Below the pieces are notes generated by a model, which made no database searches, was not told where the DNA came from, and saw only the letters and a program-made list of their open reading frames with translations. Below, one piece after another: positions 7,078 to 16,142 of a stretch of DNA of 35,256 nt; positions within the stretch are counted from its first letter, which is position 1; each line of letters begins with the position of its first letter. This DNA is from Thermoproteaceae archaeon (GTDB taxonomy: Archaea > Thermoproteota > Thermoprotei > Thermoproteales > Thermoproteaceae): contig JAJHRB010000008.1 in assembly GCA_020833025.1 (NCBI GenBank), positions 1 to 35,256 of the forward strand. Direction: 5' to 3'. Made by a program: the position numbers and the translations under genes.

Positions 7078-10000
7078 GGGGCCAGCTCATATTGCTGACC
7101 GCGTTGGTAGTGGCGGTGGCCGTTGCGGCCGTAATAGCCGCTCAGATGGCGCTTAACATGGGCCAGTTCTCGTCCAGCGTCAGGACGGGCTACGGCATAT
7201 ACGCCAAGGCATGGCCGGAGGCCGTCGACCTGGCGGACTCCCACGCGCTGCAGGCGGCGCTCAAGGCCGCCTCGCAGATATCGGCGGGCGCGCTCTCGTC
7301 CGGCCTCTACGCGAGCCCCGCCAAGGCCTCAAGGTGGCTGACCTACAACGCCACGTACCTCTACCTCAACAGGTCTCTGGCGGTGGTCAAGGAGAACTTC
7401 CTCCCTCTCGGCGCCCAGCTGGACTTCAGCGTCCGCGTGCGCTACTACGGCTTCAACGGCACGCTGGGCCCCTACCCGCTGGCCGCGCCGCTCGGTAGGT
7501 GGAACATCGAGCCGCTCAGAAACGGCTACATGAGCATCCAAGGCGCTGACCTATACCGGATCGTCGCGGTCTGGCAGGCCCCCGACTACGACGGCTACTA
7601 CGCGGTCACCTACGGGGCGCACGTCTCCGAGCCCGGCGCCGTGGGCGAGATCTACCACGTCGCGCTCGGCGAGTTGCTGCGGAAGCTGAGAAACGCGAAC
7701 CCAGAGCGGAGCCTCTTTGTATTCTTAGTAGACAGCCAGACGTGCAGAATGTGGCAGCTCCCCTGGTGGGCAGAGATGGCGAAATGCCCGCTTTGTCTCC
7801 TGCACGTGCGGATACCAAGCAGGTCTGAGATAGGCGCTAGCGAGCCTGTGCTGCAGGGCGGCAAGGCCCTGGAGTTGCTGGCGGTCCTCACGCCGAACTA
7901 CGTAGGCGACTCTCTACCCGTCATCAAGTCCGGTCCCTGCGCGGGCGGCAGCGTGGAAACAGAACAGGTACCGCTGAACTTTGACATAAATAACAACCCC
8001 AAGGCAGTTTTTGCGCAGACCGTCGAATACAGCGGCCCCCGCCCCAGCCAATATTCAGGTTGGCTTTTCTGGGATGCCAGCGATATAGTTCAGTGGGCTC
8101 AGTCGACGGTAAGCACGACCAGCTCTTGCTACCCGGATCACCCGGTGACAGGCGGCGTCTTGTCCGCGGGCAAGAGCGTTGTTTACGACGCGGGCTTCGG
8201 GAGGGTTGCGGAGGTGTACGCCACCTATGACGGCGGCACGAAGAACTGGGCTTTCAACTTATACACAGGACCTGTGGCTCTCCCATCTAACTGGGCGGGC
8301 TTCATGGTTGAGGCCCTAGTTAGGCCCGCAGCCACAAATACCGTGCGCCCGGCTAGGCTGGATCTTTATTTCTACTCCTCCGATCCCGCCTCGACGCATC
8401 CCATATGTGCGAACTTTCTAGGCGTCCAAGCCGTGTGGCCGGTCTTGGTGTGGTCGAGCTGGAGGGGCCACCCAAACGGCGTCTGGAACGGCCGGACTTG
8501 GGATGACTCGGGTACTGTTTATTTCCAGACGTCGTGGTACCTCTTCTCGCTTGCCGCGTCGACAAGCGTTGTGAGGTATCAGGTGTTTTCCTACAACACC
8601 ACGAGGCCTCTGAGGGTCTTAGGGACAAAGACCCTTCAGGGCAATCCGTGGGGCACCACTTGGCAGTTCTACGTAGTTCTAGGGAGTGCCATTGTGGACA
8701 GCCCAGCAAGCGATCAGCCCTGGACTGAGAGCGCGAGGTATGCCTACGTGAGGGTGAGGCCGTGGGTTGACCCTCCCCCGGCTGTCATGTTTGGCTTCAT
8801 CTCTGGCGCGCCCGCCGTTAGGCCCAGCCGTGTGGATGTCGTCGCGGAACGCTCGGCCTCAGCTATGTCTAGCATAAACCTGACCGGCAGCATAGGCCTG
8901 GCGGGCGTGAGGGACTTGGTAATACGGAGAAGCATCTCCCTCAACGTCAGCGTGTTGGAGGCAGAGGCGGTGAGGGACGGCGCCAACCAGATCGCCTACC
9001 GGTACAGGATTGTGGTGAATTCGTCAGTGCCGAGGGGCTCCCTCGCCGCCTCGCTCACTCTCTTCTACAGCTTGGGCAGTAGCTACGTGAACTCCACGTG
9101 CCCGTCGCCGCTGTGTGAGGCCAACTTAATCGAGTACCGGGGCTACTCCCGCGGCGTCGACACCGCCGTATACGACGTGACGTTTACGGTGCCGGCATGG
9201 GCGAGCCACGCGCTCATAGTGAATGTGTTCGGCACAAAGGCCGCCGTGTCTGCCGCGAGGCCCAGGCTGTACGTCTTGAGCGCGGGCACAAATGCCTACT
9301 ACTTGATAAACGAGGGCGACGGCACGGCGGCATTCGTCGTGCCGTGGCGCCAAGACGGACCTTTGATCACAGGCATAAGCCCCGACGACGCCAAGTTCGC
9401 CGGGCTCTTTCACGTCACCGACGGGAGGGATAGATGGACTGTCCTTCTGGTGCCGCCGGGCTCCGTCGTGAGGGTGGTCACCGCCTCAGCCGTTGATGAC
9501 TGGCGCCAGTACCTAGTCCCGTGGCAGGCGGAGATGCTTACCTATACAGACAGTCCGTGCCCGGATCCCAGATACGTCCGCGTGTACTTCCCGGGCAACG
9601 TGACGCTTAGACGTTACTACGTTTTACTGCCATATCAACCCTCCACGGTGCCTAACGGTCATGCATTTCTCGGCGGCAGGTGGGCTTCTCTAGCTGTCTA
9701 CAGGGATCCTGCGAATATGCTGTGGCTGAAGCTCTCAACGTCGCAGCAATTAACCAACAAGGCGGTTCTCGTGGCGCTGTGCGGGACTGGAACTAACTCA
9801 CCGCCTTCGTCGTTTTTCGACTGGTACAGCCCCACGCCGTCTGGCGGCGCCTTGGAGTTCGCGTCGCCTCCAAGCCTCTCGACCTACCCCGACGGCTACA
9901 CCGTGGCGGTGTGGCACTCCGGCCCTATGAGCGTTGCTCTCCAGAACGGCACTGACTATCCACCCTGGAACTGTTATGAAGGCAGAAGAATTGTGGGCAT

Positions 10001-10346
10001 ACAGTATACTGGAAGTGATCCCGCCTTTCTGTGGCACTTTAACGGCTTCTGTTTCGACATGCATATATGGGAGCGCGTGGGGTCCGGCACGCCGCAGATG
10101 TACGCGCTTTCTATCTCCCCGCAGCCGGTGCTGTACCAGATCTCTACGGGCACGGATGTTGGGAGCTGGTGGCTTAGGTCTTATCCAAACGTGGCGCCTG
10201 CGCTCGGCGGCAGGCCTCTGCAGTCTTTTACGCACGTTTACGGCTCCGCCGGTTTTAGCGCGGCCCTCATCCCGTTTACGTGGCCTAGGCCGTACATTTT
10301 CCTGGACTTTTCGGAGAACCCCGTCGGCCCCTACTCGACGACATGA
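7074..10346 (+). CDS. Large (1090 aa) surface protein with N-terminal TM helix (operon gene 3)
   Basis: GTG at 7074 overlaps the preceding stop (GTGA); MRGQLILLTALVVAVAVAAVIAAQMALNM, then a long aromatic/Ser/Thr/Pro-rich ectodomain with many N-x-S/T sequons. Confidence 0.8.
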   Translation: MRGQLILLTALVVAVAVAAVIAAQMALNMGQFSSSVRTGYGIYAKAWPEAVDLADSHALQAALKAASQISAGALSSGLYASPAKASRWLTYNATYLYLNRSLAVVKENFLPLGAQLDFSVRVRYYGFNGTLGPYPLAAPLGRWNIEPLRNGYMSIQGADLYRIVAVWQAPDYDGYYAVTYGAHVSEPGAVGEIYHVALGELLRKLRNANPERSLFVFLVDSQTCRMWQLPWWAEMAKCPLCLLHVRIPSRSEIGASEPVLQGGKALELLAVLTPNYVGDSLPVIKSGPCAGGSVETEQVPLNFDINNNPKAVFAQTVEYSGPRPSQYSGWLFWDASDIVQWAQSTVSTTSSCYPDHPVTGGVLSAGKSVVYDAGFGRVAEVYATYDGGTKNWAFNLYTGPVALPSNWAGFMVEALVRPAATNTVRPARLDLYFYSSDPASTHPICANFLGVQAVWPVLVWSSWRGHPNGVWNGRTWDDSGTVYFQTSWYLFSLAASTSVVRYQVFSYNTTRPLRVLGTKTLQGNPWGTTWQFYVVLGSAIVDSPASDQPWTESARYAYVRVRPWVDPPPAVMFGFISGAPAVRPSRVDVVAERSASAMSSINLTGSIGLAGVRDLVIRRSISLNVSVLEAEAVRDGANQIAYRYRIVVNSSVPRGSLAASLTLFYSLGSSYVNSTCPSPLCEANLIEYRGYSRGVDTAVYDVTFTVPAWASHALIVNVFGTKAAVSAARPRLYVLSAGTNAYYLINEGDGTAAFVVPWRQDGPLITGISPDDAKFAGLFHVTDGRDRWTVLLVPPGSVVRVVTASAVDDWRQYLVPWQAEMLTYTDSPCPDPRYVRVYFPGNVTLRRYYVLLPYQPSTVPNGHAFLGGRWASLAVYRDPANMLWLKLSTSQQLTNKAVLVALCGTGTNSPPSSFFDWYSPTPSGGALEFASPPSLSTYPDGYTVAVWHSGPMSVALQNGTDYPPWNCYEGRRIVGIQYTGSDPAFLWHFNGFCFDMHIWERVGSGTPQMYALSISPQPVLYQISTGTDVGSWWLRSYPNVAPALGGRPLQSFTHVYGSAGFSAALIPFTWPRPYIFLDFSENPVGPYSTT

Positions 10347-11014
10347 CGTCGCTTGAGGTTTTGATCCTCACCGCGTTCACTCTCCTGATAGTGTTCGCGG
10401 CTCTGCCGTATGTAATCGGCATGCTTCACTCCTCTCTGGCTCCGCTGGAGTACAGAACCGCGGCCGGGTACGTTTTGGCCTTTGCCGACAGCTTAGAGGC
10501 AGATTTCGGGATGGCCGGCGCGCGGAAGTACTTCAACCTGCCGAGGTTTGTCTACGGGAGCTTTGGCCCCGTCAACCGGACGTATACTCTCCAGCTGCTT
10601 GGTTGCGGGCCTCTGCAGACGTTCCGCTGGAATTCTGCGGAGCTGTGGTACAACGCGACCTATCTCGTCGGGGAGCGGAGGCTGCTGCGCGGTCTCAGCG
10701 CGGGCTTGACGGCACGGCCGCCGGACACGTTAATGGCGGTGGAGGCTCTCGAGAGCGGCATCAGGGCGTACCCGAGAGTCTTCATCGTGAGCGGCAAGGG
10801 CGAGGCCTATGTGTATATCATTAACGCCACGGTGCGCCTCTCCGGCGCTGGCACCCCGGCCTACGTGACCTACGAGATGTCCGGCTTAAGGCTGGTGGGG
10901 CCTTTCAGCTGCCGGGACCCCAAGCTCGTGGTGCCCGGCGCCCCGGCCATTCTCGGGAGCGGCGACACGAATGTATACATCGTGATCCAGAACGCTACTG
11001 TGTGGCTGAGGTGA
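10343..11014 (+). CDS. Surface protein with N-terminal pilin-like TM helix (operon gene 4)
   Basis: ATG at 10343 overlaps the preceding stop (ATGA); MTSLEVLILTAFTLLIVFAALPYVIGML... Confidence 0.75.
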   Translation: MTSLEVLILTAFTLLIVFAALPYVIGMLHSSLAPLEYRTAAGYVLAFADSLEADFGMAGARKYFNLPRFVYGSFGPVNRTYTLQLLGCGPLQTFRWNSAELWYNATYLVGERRLLRGLSAGLTARPPDTLMAVEALESGIRAYPRVFIVSGKGEAYVYIINATVRLSGAGTPAYVTYEMSGLRLVGPFSCRDPKLVVPGAPAILGSGDTNVYIVIQNATVWLR

Positions 11015-11541
11015 GGGGGGCAGTCTCGCTCGCGTCGGCAGTTCTATTCATGGCTGTCGCGGCCGCGCTGGCGGTCATCGCTGCAGTCGTGAACATGATA
11101 GCGCAGGGCGTGCTCGAGGACGACGCCCAGGCGGCCGCGCAGTCCGCGGCAGACTTCGTGGCCTCGCAGATAAGGGATGCCGTGCTGTGCGCGTCAGTGC
11201 CCGGGGTCGTTAGCGTGAGGAAGGATCTGCTCGTCCCGGGCACTTTTTACGGGTTCGACAGCGCCGCGGCGGCCGTCTGCGTGGGCAACAGGGACGGGAA
11301 CATCTACGTTAACGTGACGCTGTCCGCGGCGAGGGGCTCTGGGGTGGCTCGCGCAGCGGCGACTGCCTGGGTCTTCAACATCACGGACGGCAGGGTAGTA
11401 CTCATTGAGGGCTCCTACGCCCCGTGTCCCGGCGCGGTGCTGCCGCGGGAGTGCGTGGCCGGCAGTGCGGTGAACTTAACGCGTCCAGGCTGCGCCGCCG
11501 CAATATTTAACGGCGCAACGATATACCTGGGCCCGCCCTAG
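11011..11541 (+). CDS. Surface protein with N-terminal pilin-like TM helix (operon gene 5)
   Basis: GTG at 11011 overlaps the preceding stop (GTGA); VRGAVSLASAVLFMAVAAALAVIAAVVNMI... Confidence 0.75.
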   Translation: MRGAVSLASAVLFMAVAAALAVIAAVVNMIAQGVLEDDAQAAAQSAADFVASQIRDAVLCASVPGVVSVRKDLLVPGTFYGFDSAAAAVCVGNRDGNIYVNVTLSAARGSGVARAAATAWVFNITDGRVVLIEGSYAPCPGAVLPRECVAGSAVNLTRPGCAAAIFNGATIYLGPP

Positions 11542-11641
11542 GCTGCTGGAGCGCGCCAGGATCGATCCTGCCCACTGCCTGCACGCCTGCCAAAGACTTG
11601 CAGCTCTCAGGGCCGCCCCGCCAGCGCAACCTGTCCCCTCC

Positions 11642-12058
11642 TTATTGCTTCTGCGCCGCTGCCTCCCTTACCAGCGCCTCGTACATCTTCCCCAGCAGGC
11701 TGTAGAGCGCGTCGATCCTACTGTTCGTCTCGTCGATCCTCCCGCTCAGCGCGTCTCGGATCTCGTCTATCCTCTTGCTTAGCGAATCGTTTAGCGAGTC
11801 AATCCTCTTGTTTATTTCATCTATCCTCCTATTTGTGTCGTTTCGTAGATCGGCGACTTCCTTTCTGACATCTGCAACTTCCCTCCTTACGTCTGCAATT
11901 TCCCTCCTAACTTCAGCTATCTCACTGCCCATCTCTCGAAATAACCCGAGCATTAACACGACAAGGTCCTCTGTGGACAGCCTCTTGCCCTCGCCAACCT
12001 TTTTCAAGACGGCCTCTAGTGCCTTGTTAACAACTGAGGCGACGGCTGACCCGACCAC
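11642..12058 (-). CDS. Coiled-coil heptad-repeat hypothetical protein
   Basis: IAEVRRE-IADVRRE-VADVRKE-VADLRND heptads; GTG at 12058 about 25 nt after minus-strand TTATAG. ORF track starts at 12097. Confidence 0.65.
   Translation of the reverse strand: MVGSAVASVVNKALEAVLKKVGEGKRLSTEDLVVLMLGLFREMGSEIAEVRREIADVRREVADVRKEVADLRNDTNRRIDEINKRIDSLNDSLSKRIDEIRDALSGRIDETNSRIDALYSLLGKMYEALVREAAAQKQ
11853..11915. repeat. Three tandem 21-nt units encoding coiled-coil heptads
   Basis: gcgacttcctttctgacatct / gcaacttccctccttacgtct / gcaatttccctcctaacttca. Confidence 0.6.
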
Positions 12059-12296
12059 TAAACTGCACGGCCGGCACACTATAAGGCTTTGTGTCATGTT
12101 CGTGAGCGTCGGTTAGTTTGGCTTTGCATAGCACCATTGCCTGCAGGCCCCACGGCCGCGGGCAGATCGAGGGGCGCGCCGGCGGCGCGCGGCATAGTGC
12201 CGGCAGCGCGAGAGCTAGACGCGCAAAGGCGCTGGAGGGGCTGAGACGAGCCCCGGCGGGCTGGGGCGCGCCGGACGTCGCGGAGTATTGCGAATC

Positions 12297-13190
12297 TCAG
12301 TAGTACCAGGTCAAGAAGTGCGCGTGCTCCGGCGGGTACCTTGAGAGAGAGTGCGCCTTGCACGCCTGCCTGAAGGGACACGCGGCGCACCCCGGCGACG
12401 CACGCGTGCAGACCCTGCGCCCGAAGTTCCACAGGTAATCGTCGAGAGCGAAGGGGTGAGCTCCGGCGAGCTCCGCGACGAGCCTCCACGCCCTCTTGAC
12501 CAGCTCCCTCAGCCTCACGTCCTCCTCCAGCGAGACCTCGACGCCGCTCTCAAGAAAGTCGTAGTTTATGTCGACTATCCCAAGCCTGTAGGCAACTCTC
12601 GTCAGGTGGTTGTCGACCGGCACGTCGGCCTCGTCTGCGTCCTTGAATTCGGCCAGCCCCCTCCCGTCGAGAAACTTTGCGAGCAGCAGTGCCTTCTTGC
12701 CGACGGGATCCTCGTAGGCCCTCAGGCCCCTCAGCGCCTCCCTCAGCCTCTTGATGGAGTCGAGGGGGACCAGCCTCTCGAACCCGCCGGAGAGCAGCGC
12801 CTTCCTGCCCGCGTCGCGCAGTAGGAGGACTCTCGCATTAAAGTCCCACACTCTCCTCCCGCCAATTGACAGCAAGGCCTCGGCCTCGGCCGGCGTCATC
12901 CTGGCGAGCCTCTCTGCGGTGAAGAGCCCCTTGTCGTAAGCAATTCTCCCCAGCCTGTAAAGCGCGTCCGCTCCGTGGTAGAACTCGCCGTCTATCACCC
13001 CCTCGAACGGCTCCCAGAGGCCGGTCCTGTGGTCGATCGCGACCATCGCGACGAAGTACGCGAGCTGGCTCTCAAGCGGGTCGTCGGGCGGGGGGTAGAA
13101 GCGCTGGTCCGAGTAGCTCTCGCGCCTAATCTGCAGCCCCCTCACTGCGGCCGCGACCGCCTCGGCCCTGTCAACGTCTATTGCTGGCAT
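12297..13190 (-). CDS. HhH-GPD-type DNA glycosylase-like protein with C-terminal Fe-S motif
   Basis: VPVDNHLTRVAYRLGIV (VDxH-like) and CTRASPGCAACPFRQAC (C-x6-C-x2-C-x5-C). Leaderless: CATAAATTG (minus strand) about 25 nt upstream. Confidence 0.6.
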   Translation of the reverse strand: MPAIDVDRAEAVAAAVRGLQIRRESYSDQRFYPPPDDPLESQLAYFVAMVAIDHRTGLWEPFEGVIDGEFYHGADALYRLGRIAYDKGLFTAERLARMTPAEAEALLSIGGRRVWDFNARVLLLRDAGRKALLSGGFERLVPLDSIKRLREALRGLRAYEDPVGKKALLLAKFLDGRGLAEFKDADEADVPVDNHLTRVAYRLGIVDINYDFLESGVEVSLEEDVRLRELVKRAWRLVAELAGAHPFALDDYLWNFGRRVCTRASPGCAACPFRQACKAHSLSRYPPEHAHFLTWYY

Positions 13191-13274
13191 CGCGAGACTC
13201 GCTGAGACCCCAATTTATGGCCGGCAGCGCGGGGCCGCTAGGGGGCTGTCTCGGGACCCGCCGCGGCCCACCGC

Positions 13275-13302
13275 CGCTCTGACCGGGCTGAGCTACGGCG
13301 GC
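13275..13302 (-). tRNA. Orphan tRNA 5' module (acceptor 5' strand + D arm); possible split-tRNA 5' fragment or relic
   Basis: Minus strand GCCGCCG-TA-GCTC-AGCCCGGTCA-GAGC-G matches tRNA positions 1-26; promoter GGAAAGCTTATAAAG centred about 25 nt upstream; no T arm or CGGCGGC acceptor 3' strand downstream. Confidence 0.5.
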
Positions 13303-13321
13303 CAGGCTCCCCGGGAGGGGA

Positions 13322-13335
13322 ACTTTATAAGCTTT
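13322..13335 (-). promoter_or_regulatory. BRE/TATA-like promoter for the tRNA module
   Basis: Minus strand AAGCTTATAAAGT preceded by purine-rich GGAA; spacing to 13302 about 25 nt. The plus-strand reading also resembles a TATA box. Confidence 0.5.
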
Positions 13336-13382
13336 CCGCGCCTGCGGGCCAAGCGTTAAAAGGTGAGCGCGCGGCGCCGCGA

Positions 13383-14069
13383 GTGAACTGCACGCTCCTG
13401 GTAGTCGACCTGGACGGGACGCTGACTCTCAGCCGCAACACGTACGAGCTCTCCCTCGAGGCGCTCGCGGCACTGAGGCGCGCGAGAGATGCGGGCATCA
13501 GGATCGTGCTCGCCACGGCGAACGGCCTGGACTTCGCGCTCACGGTCGCGCGCTACCTTGGAATAAGGGACGTGATTGCAGAGAACGGCTGCTTCGTCTA
13601 CCTCGACGGCAAGGTCCACGAGCTGTGCTCGGGCGATATGAGCGGGGTCGACAGGGCCGTCCTCGCGACGGGCGCCGTGGCCCCGAGCCCGCAGAACAGG
13701 TGCAGGAGGTACGACCTGGCGTACATACCGCTGGCAAGCAACGCGCTGGAGAGGGTCAGGGCGGCCGTCGGGCCCGGCTACGTCGTTGAGTTCAGCGGCT
13801 ACGCAATTCACGTGAGGCCCGGGGGCGTTGACAAGGGCTACGCCGTGCTGTGGCTGTGCAAGAGGCTCGGGATTCCGTGCCACAAAGTCGCGGCGGTGGG
13901 CGACAGCGATGTTGACGCCGGCATGCTGAGAGTAGCGTGGGGCATAGCGGTGGGGAACGCCTCGCCGGCGGCCAAGAGCGCGGCGCGCGTCGTTGTCGAG
14001 GGGCCGAGCGGCATCGGATTCAGCGAGGCGGTCGACTTGATACTCTCAGGCGCCGCCTGCACTCCCTGA
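13383..14069 (+). CDS. Phosphoglycolate phosphatase (HAD superfamily, archaeal type)
   Basis: VVDLDGTLT, ATANG, GDSDVDAGML motifs; GTG start with GTTAAAAG box about 25 nt upstream. Confidence 0.85.
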   Translation: MNCTLLVVDLDGTLTLSRNTYELSLEALAALRRARDAGIRIVLATANGLDFALTVARYLGIRDVIAENGCFVYLDGKVHELCSGDMSGVDRAVLATGAVAPSPQNRCRRYDLAYIPLASNALERVRAAVGPGYVVEFSGYAIHVRPGGVDKGYAVLWLCKRLGIPCHKVAAVGDSDVDAGMLRVAWGIAVGNASPAAKSAARVVVEGPSGIGFSEAVDLILSGAACTP

Positions 14070-14285
14070 GCCCCTGCAGGAGCCCCTCAGCACGAGCCTG
14101 CCCGCGGCGTACACCAAAAGCCCGTACGCCAGCGTGAGCGCTATTATCGCGGCGTCTCCCACTGTCACGCGGCCCTGGAGGGCCGGGAGGGGGGCACGCA
14201 AGACCGGCAGCGCCGCCCCTCCCAGCGCGAACAGCGCCACGAGAGCTGCGTAGGAGAGCAGCAGCAGCGCCAGCGCCCGCCTCAT
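14046..14285 (-). CDS. Small membrane protein
   Basis: Two hydrophobic segments; start overlaps the stop of the upstream gene by 4 nt. Confidence 0.6.
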   Translation of the reverse strand: MRRALALLLLSYAALVALFALGGAALPVLRAPLPALQGRVTVGDAAIIALTLAYGLLVYAAGRLVLRGSCRGSGSAGGA

Positions 14286-15256
14286 ACTGCCGCGCCCGCG
14301 AGCTTGAGGGCCGCCGCGAGGGCCACTGTCAGGCAGGAGGAGAGCGCCACGAGCGCCGTCAGCGACTTGAATATCTCGTACTCGCCCATCGGCCTGTCAG
14401 CCACGAGAACCCTCACGAGCGAGATCACGCCGGAGTTGCAGTTCTGCACCACGGCGCCGCCTGCCAGCAGGGTCGGCCTTTCAATTTTCTCTCTGCCGCG
14501 CACTCCCCGCGACGAGAAGACTATCAGCGCCCCGTTGATTACAAACGGGAGCGCGGCCAGCACCATGTAGGCGACGAGGTCGTAGAACACGGCCACAGCC
14601 GAGAGGCTGGCCCCGAGGAAGTAGCTCCCGGCGTTCCCGTTCAGGGCCCTCGCCGGGTAGCGGTTGAACGCGTACAGCGCCGCCGACGCCGCGACGTGCA
14701 CGAGGAGGAGGCACGCGGCGTCTGCCTGGCCCCGCAGCGCGGCGACGGCCGCCACGGCGCAGCCGGCTATCGCGCTGGCGGCGGGGAGGAAGCCGTTGAC
14801 GGGGTCGAGCATGTTGAACGCATTTGCCATAATGGGTATTGCGAGGACGGCGAACAACGCAGCCGTTCCGGAGAAGCACGCCGCCAGCGGAATTGTCAGC
14901 ATGAGGGCGCCCCCGGCCTTGACCGCAGACCTGGCAACGACGAGCGCCACGAGGGTCGGGACGAGCACCCTGACGTACTCGTTAACGCCCCTTATGTCGT
15001 CGATAAAGCCGAGAAGCCCGGCGCAGAGAGACGCGACGAGCACGGGAATCGCGCCCTCCACTCCCGCGCTCGCGACGCAGTATCCTGCCGTGGCGGCCAC
15101 CACGGCGACGAGCCCCCCGGAGCGCGGCACTGCATCAATTCCCTTGTGCACGTCGCGCGTTGTAATACCCCTGGCCCTCTGGTAGGGCACCCACCACATG
15201 CCGAATAAAATCCCGGCGGCAGCGGCAACGGCGGCGGCGAGCAGCCCGAGCGTCAT
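14282..15256 (-). CDS. Glycosyltransferase family 4 / GlcNAc-1-P transferase-like membrane protein (MraY/WecA/AglH type)
   Basis: Polytopic; HKG..AVPRSGG, GFIDDIRG, ANAFNMLDPVNG motifs. Confidence 0.8.
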   Translation of the reverse strand: MTLGLLAAAVAAAAGILFGMWWVPYQRARGITTRDVHKGIDAVPRSGGLVAVVAATAGYCVASAGVEGAIPVLVASLCAGLLGFIDDIRGVNEYVRVLVPTLVALVVARSAVKAGGALMLTIPLAACFSGTAALFAVLAIPIMANAFNMLDPVNGFLPAASAIAGCAVAAVAALRGQADAACLLLVHVAASAALYAFNRYPARALNGNAGSYFLGASLSAVAVFYDLVAYMVLAALPFVINGALIVFSSRGVRGREKIERPTLLAGGAVVQNCNSGVISLVRVLVADRPMGEYEIFKSLTALVALSSCLTVALAAALKLAGAAV

Positions 15257-16134
15257 AGCAGCGCGCGGAGCAGCACCGGCAGCACGAGCGTCGCGTCTGC
15301 GTAGACGTGAACGGATCTCGCGCCCGGCTTTATCTTGCCCCAGCTCACTGCCTCTCTCGGCCTCGCGCCGCTTAGAGAGCCGTCGTACTCAACTGCCGTC
15401 GTTATGTAAACGGCGTAGTCCAGGCCGCCCTTGAACTGCGCCCACCAGATGACGTGGTGCTTGCTTATGCCGCCGCCGACTATCAGCGCGGCCATTTTCC
15501 TGCTCTCGAAGACCATGTCCCTCAGCCTCTCCTCGTCCTTGAGCACGTTTATTGACACTCTGGAGCCCGCCGACTTGGCGCGCAGCACGTCGTTGCACGT
15601 CAGCAGCGCGGTTCCCACGGCGCCGTCGACTATGCCTGGCACGAAGACCCTCGCGCCGGCCCTCGCGGCAGCTCCCAGAATTGAGTCTCCCGGCATTTCC
15701 CTGCCCAGCTCCTCCGCCAGCTCGTACGTGGCCAAGTCCCTCCCCGCCAGCCTCTCGCACAGCCCCAGCACGAATCTCTCAACGAGCGGCCCGTAGTCCT
15801 CGCGCCTTATCAGGATGTTGCCCAGGCGGTGGTACCCGCGGCCGGCGAGCTCTGCGTCGTCCATGTCAAACGACGCGGGAATGTATCTGGCCCCCATTGC
15901 CCTGGCAATGTCGTGGTCGAGCGCGCCGGCTGTGGTGACCACGACGTTGAAGAGCCCCCGCCCCAGCGCCTCCGCTATTATTTCCCTGAGCCCCGTGGCG
16001 GCTAGGTTAGCGGTAAAGGAGAGGAAGCGGAGGTCGGCGCTGTCTATGGCCTCCCTGAGCGCGTCATACGCCTCGGCGACGTGCAGCGCCTGAAAGCCGC
16101 CCACTCTCCTGTACAGCTCTACTACCTCCCTCAT
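15253..16134 (-). CDS. dys: Deoxyhypusine synthase
   Basis: GGGISKHHVIWWAQFKGGLDYAVYITTAVEYDGSLSGARPREAVSWGKI. Confidence 0.92.
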   Translation of the reverse strand: MREVVELYRRVGGFQALHVAEAYDALREAIDSADLRFLSFTANLAATGLREIIAEALGRGLFNVVVTTAGALDHDIARAMGARYIPASFDMDDAELAGRGYHRLGNILIRREDYGPLVERFVLGLCERLAGRDLATYELAEELGREMPGDSILGAAARAGARVFVPGIVDGAVGTALLTCNDVLRAKSAGSRVSINVLKDEERLRDMVFESRKMAALIVGGGISKHHVIWWAQFKGGLDYAVYITTAVEYDGSLSGARPREAVSWGKIKPGARSVHVYADATLVLPVLLRALL

Positions 16135-16142
16135 TCACGTCG

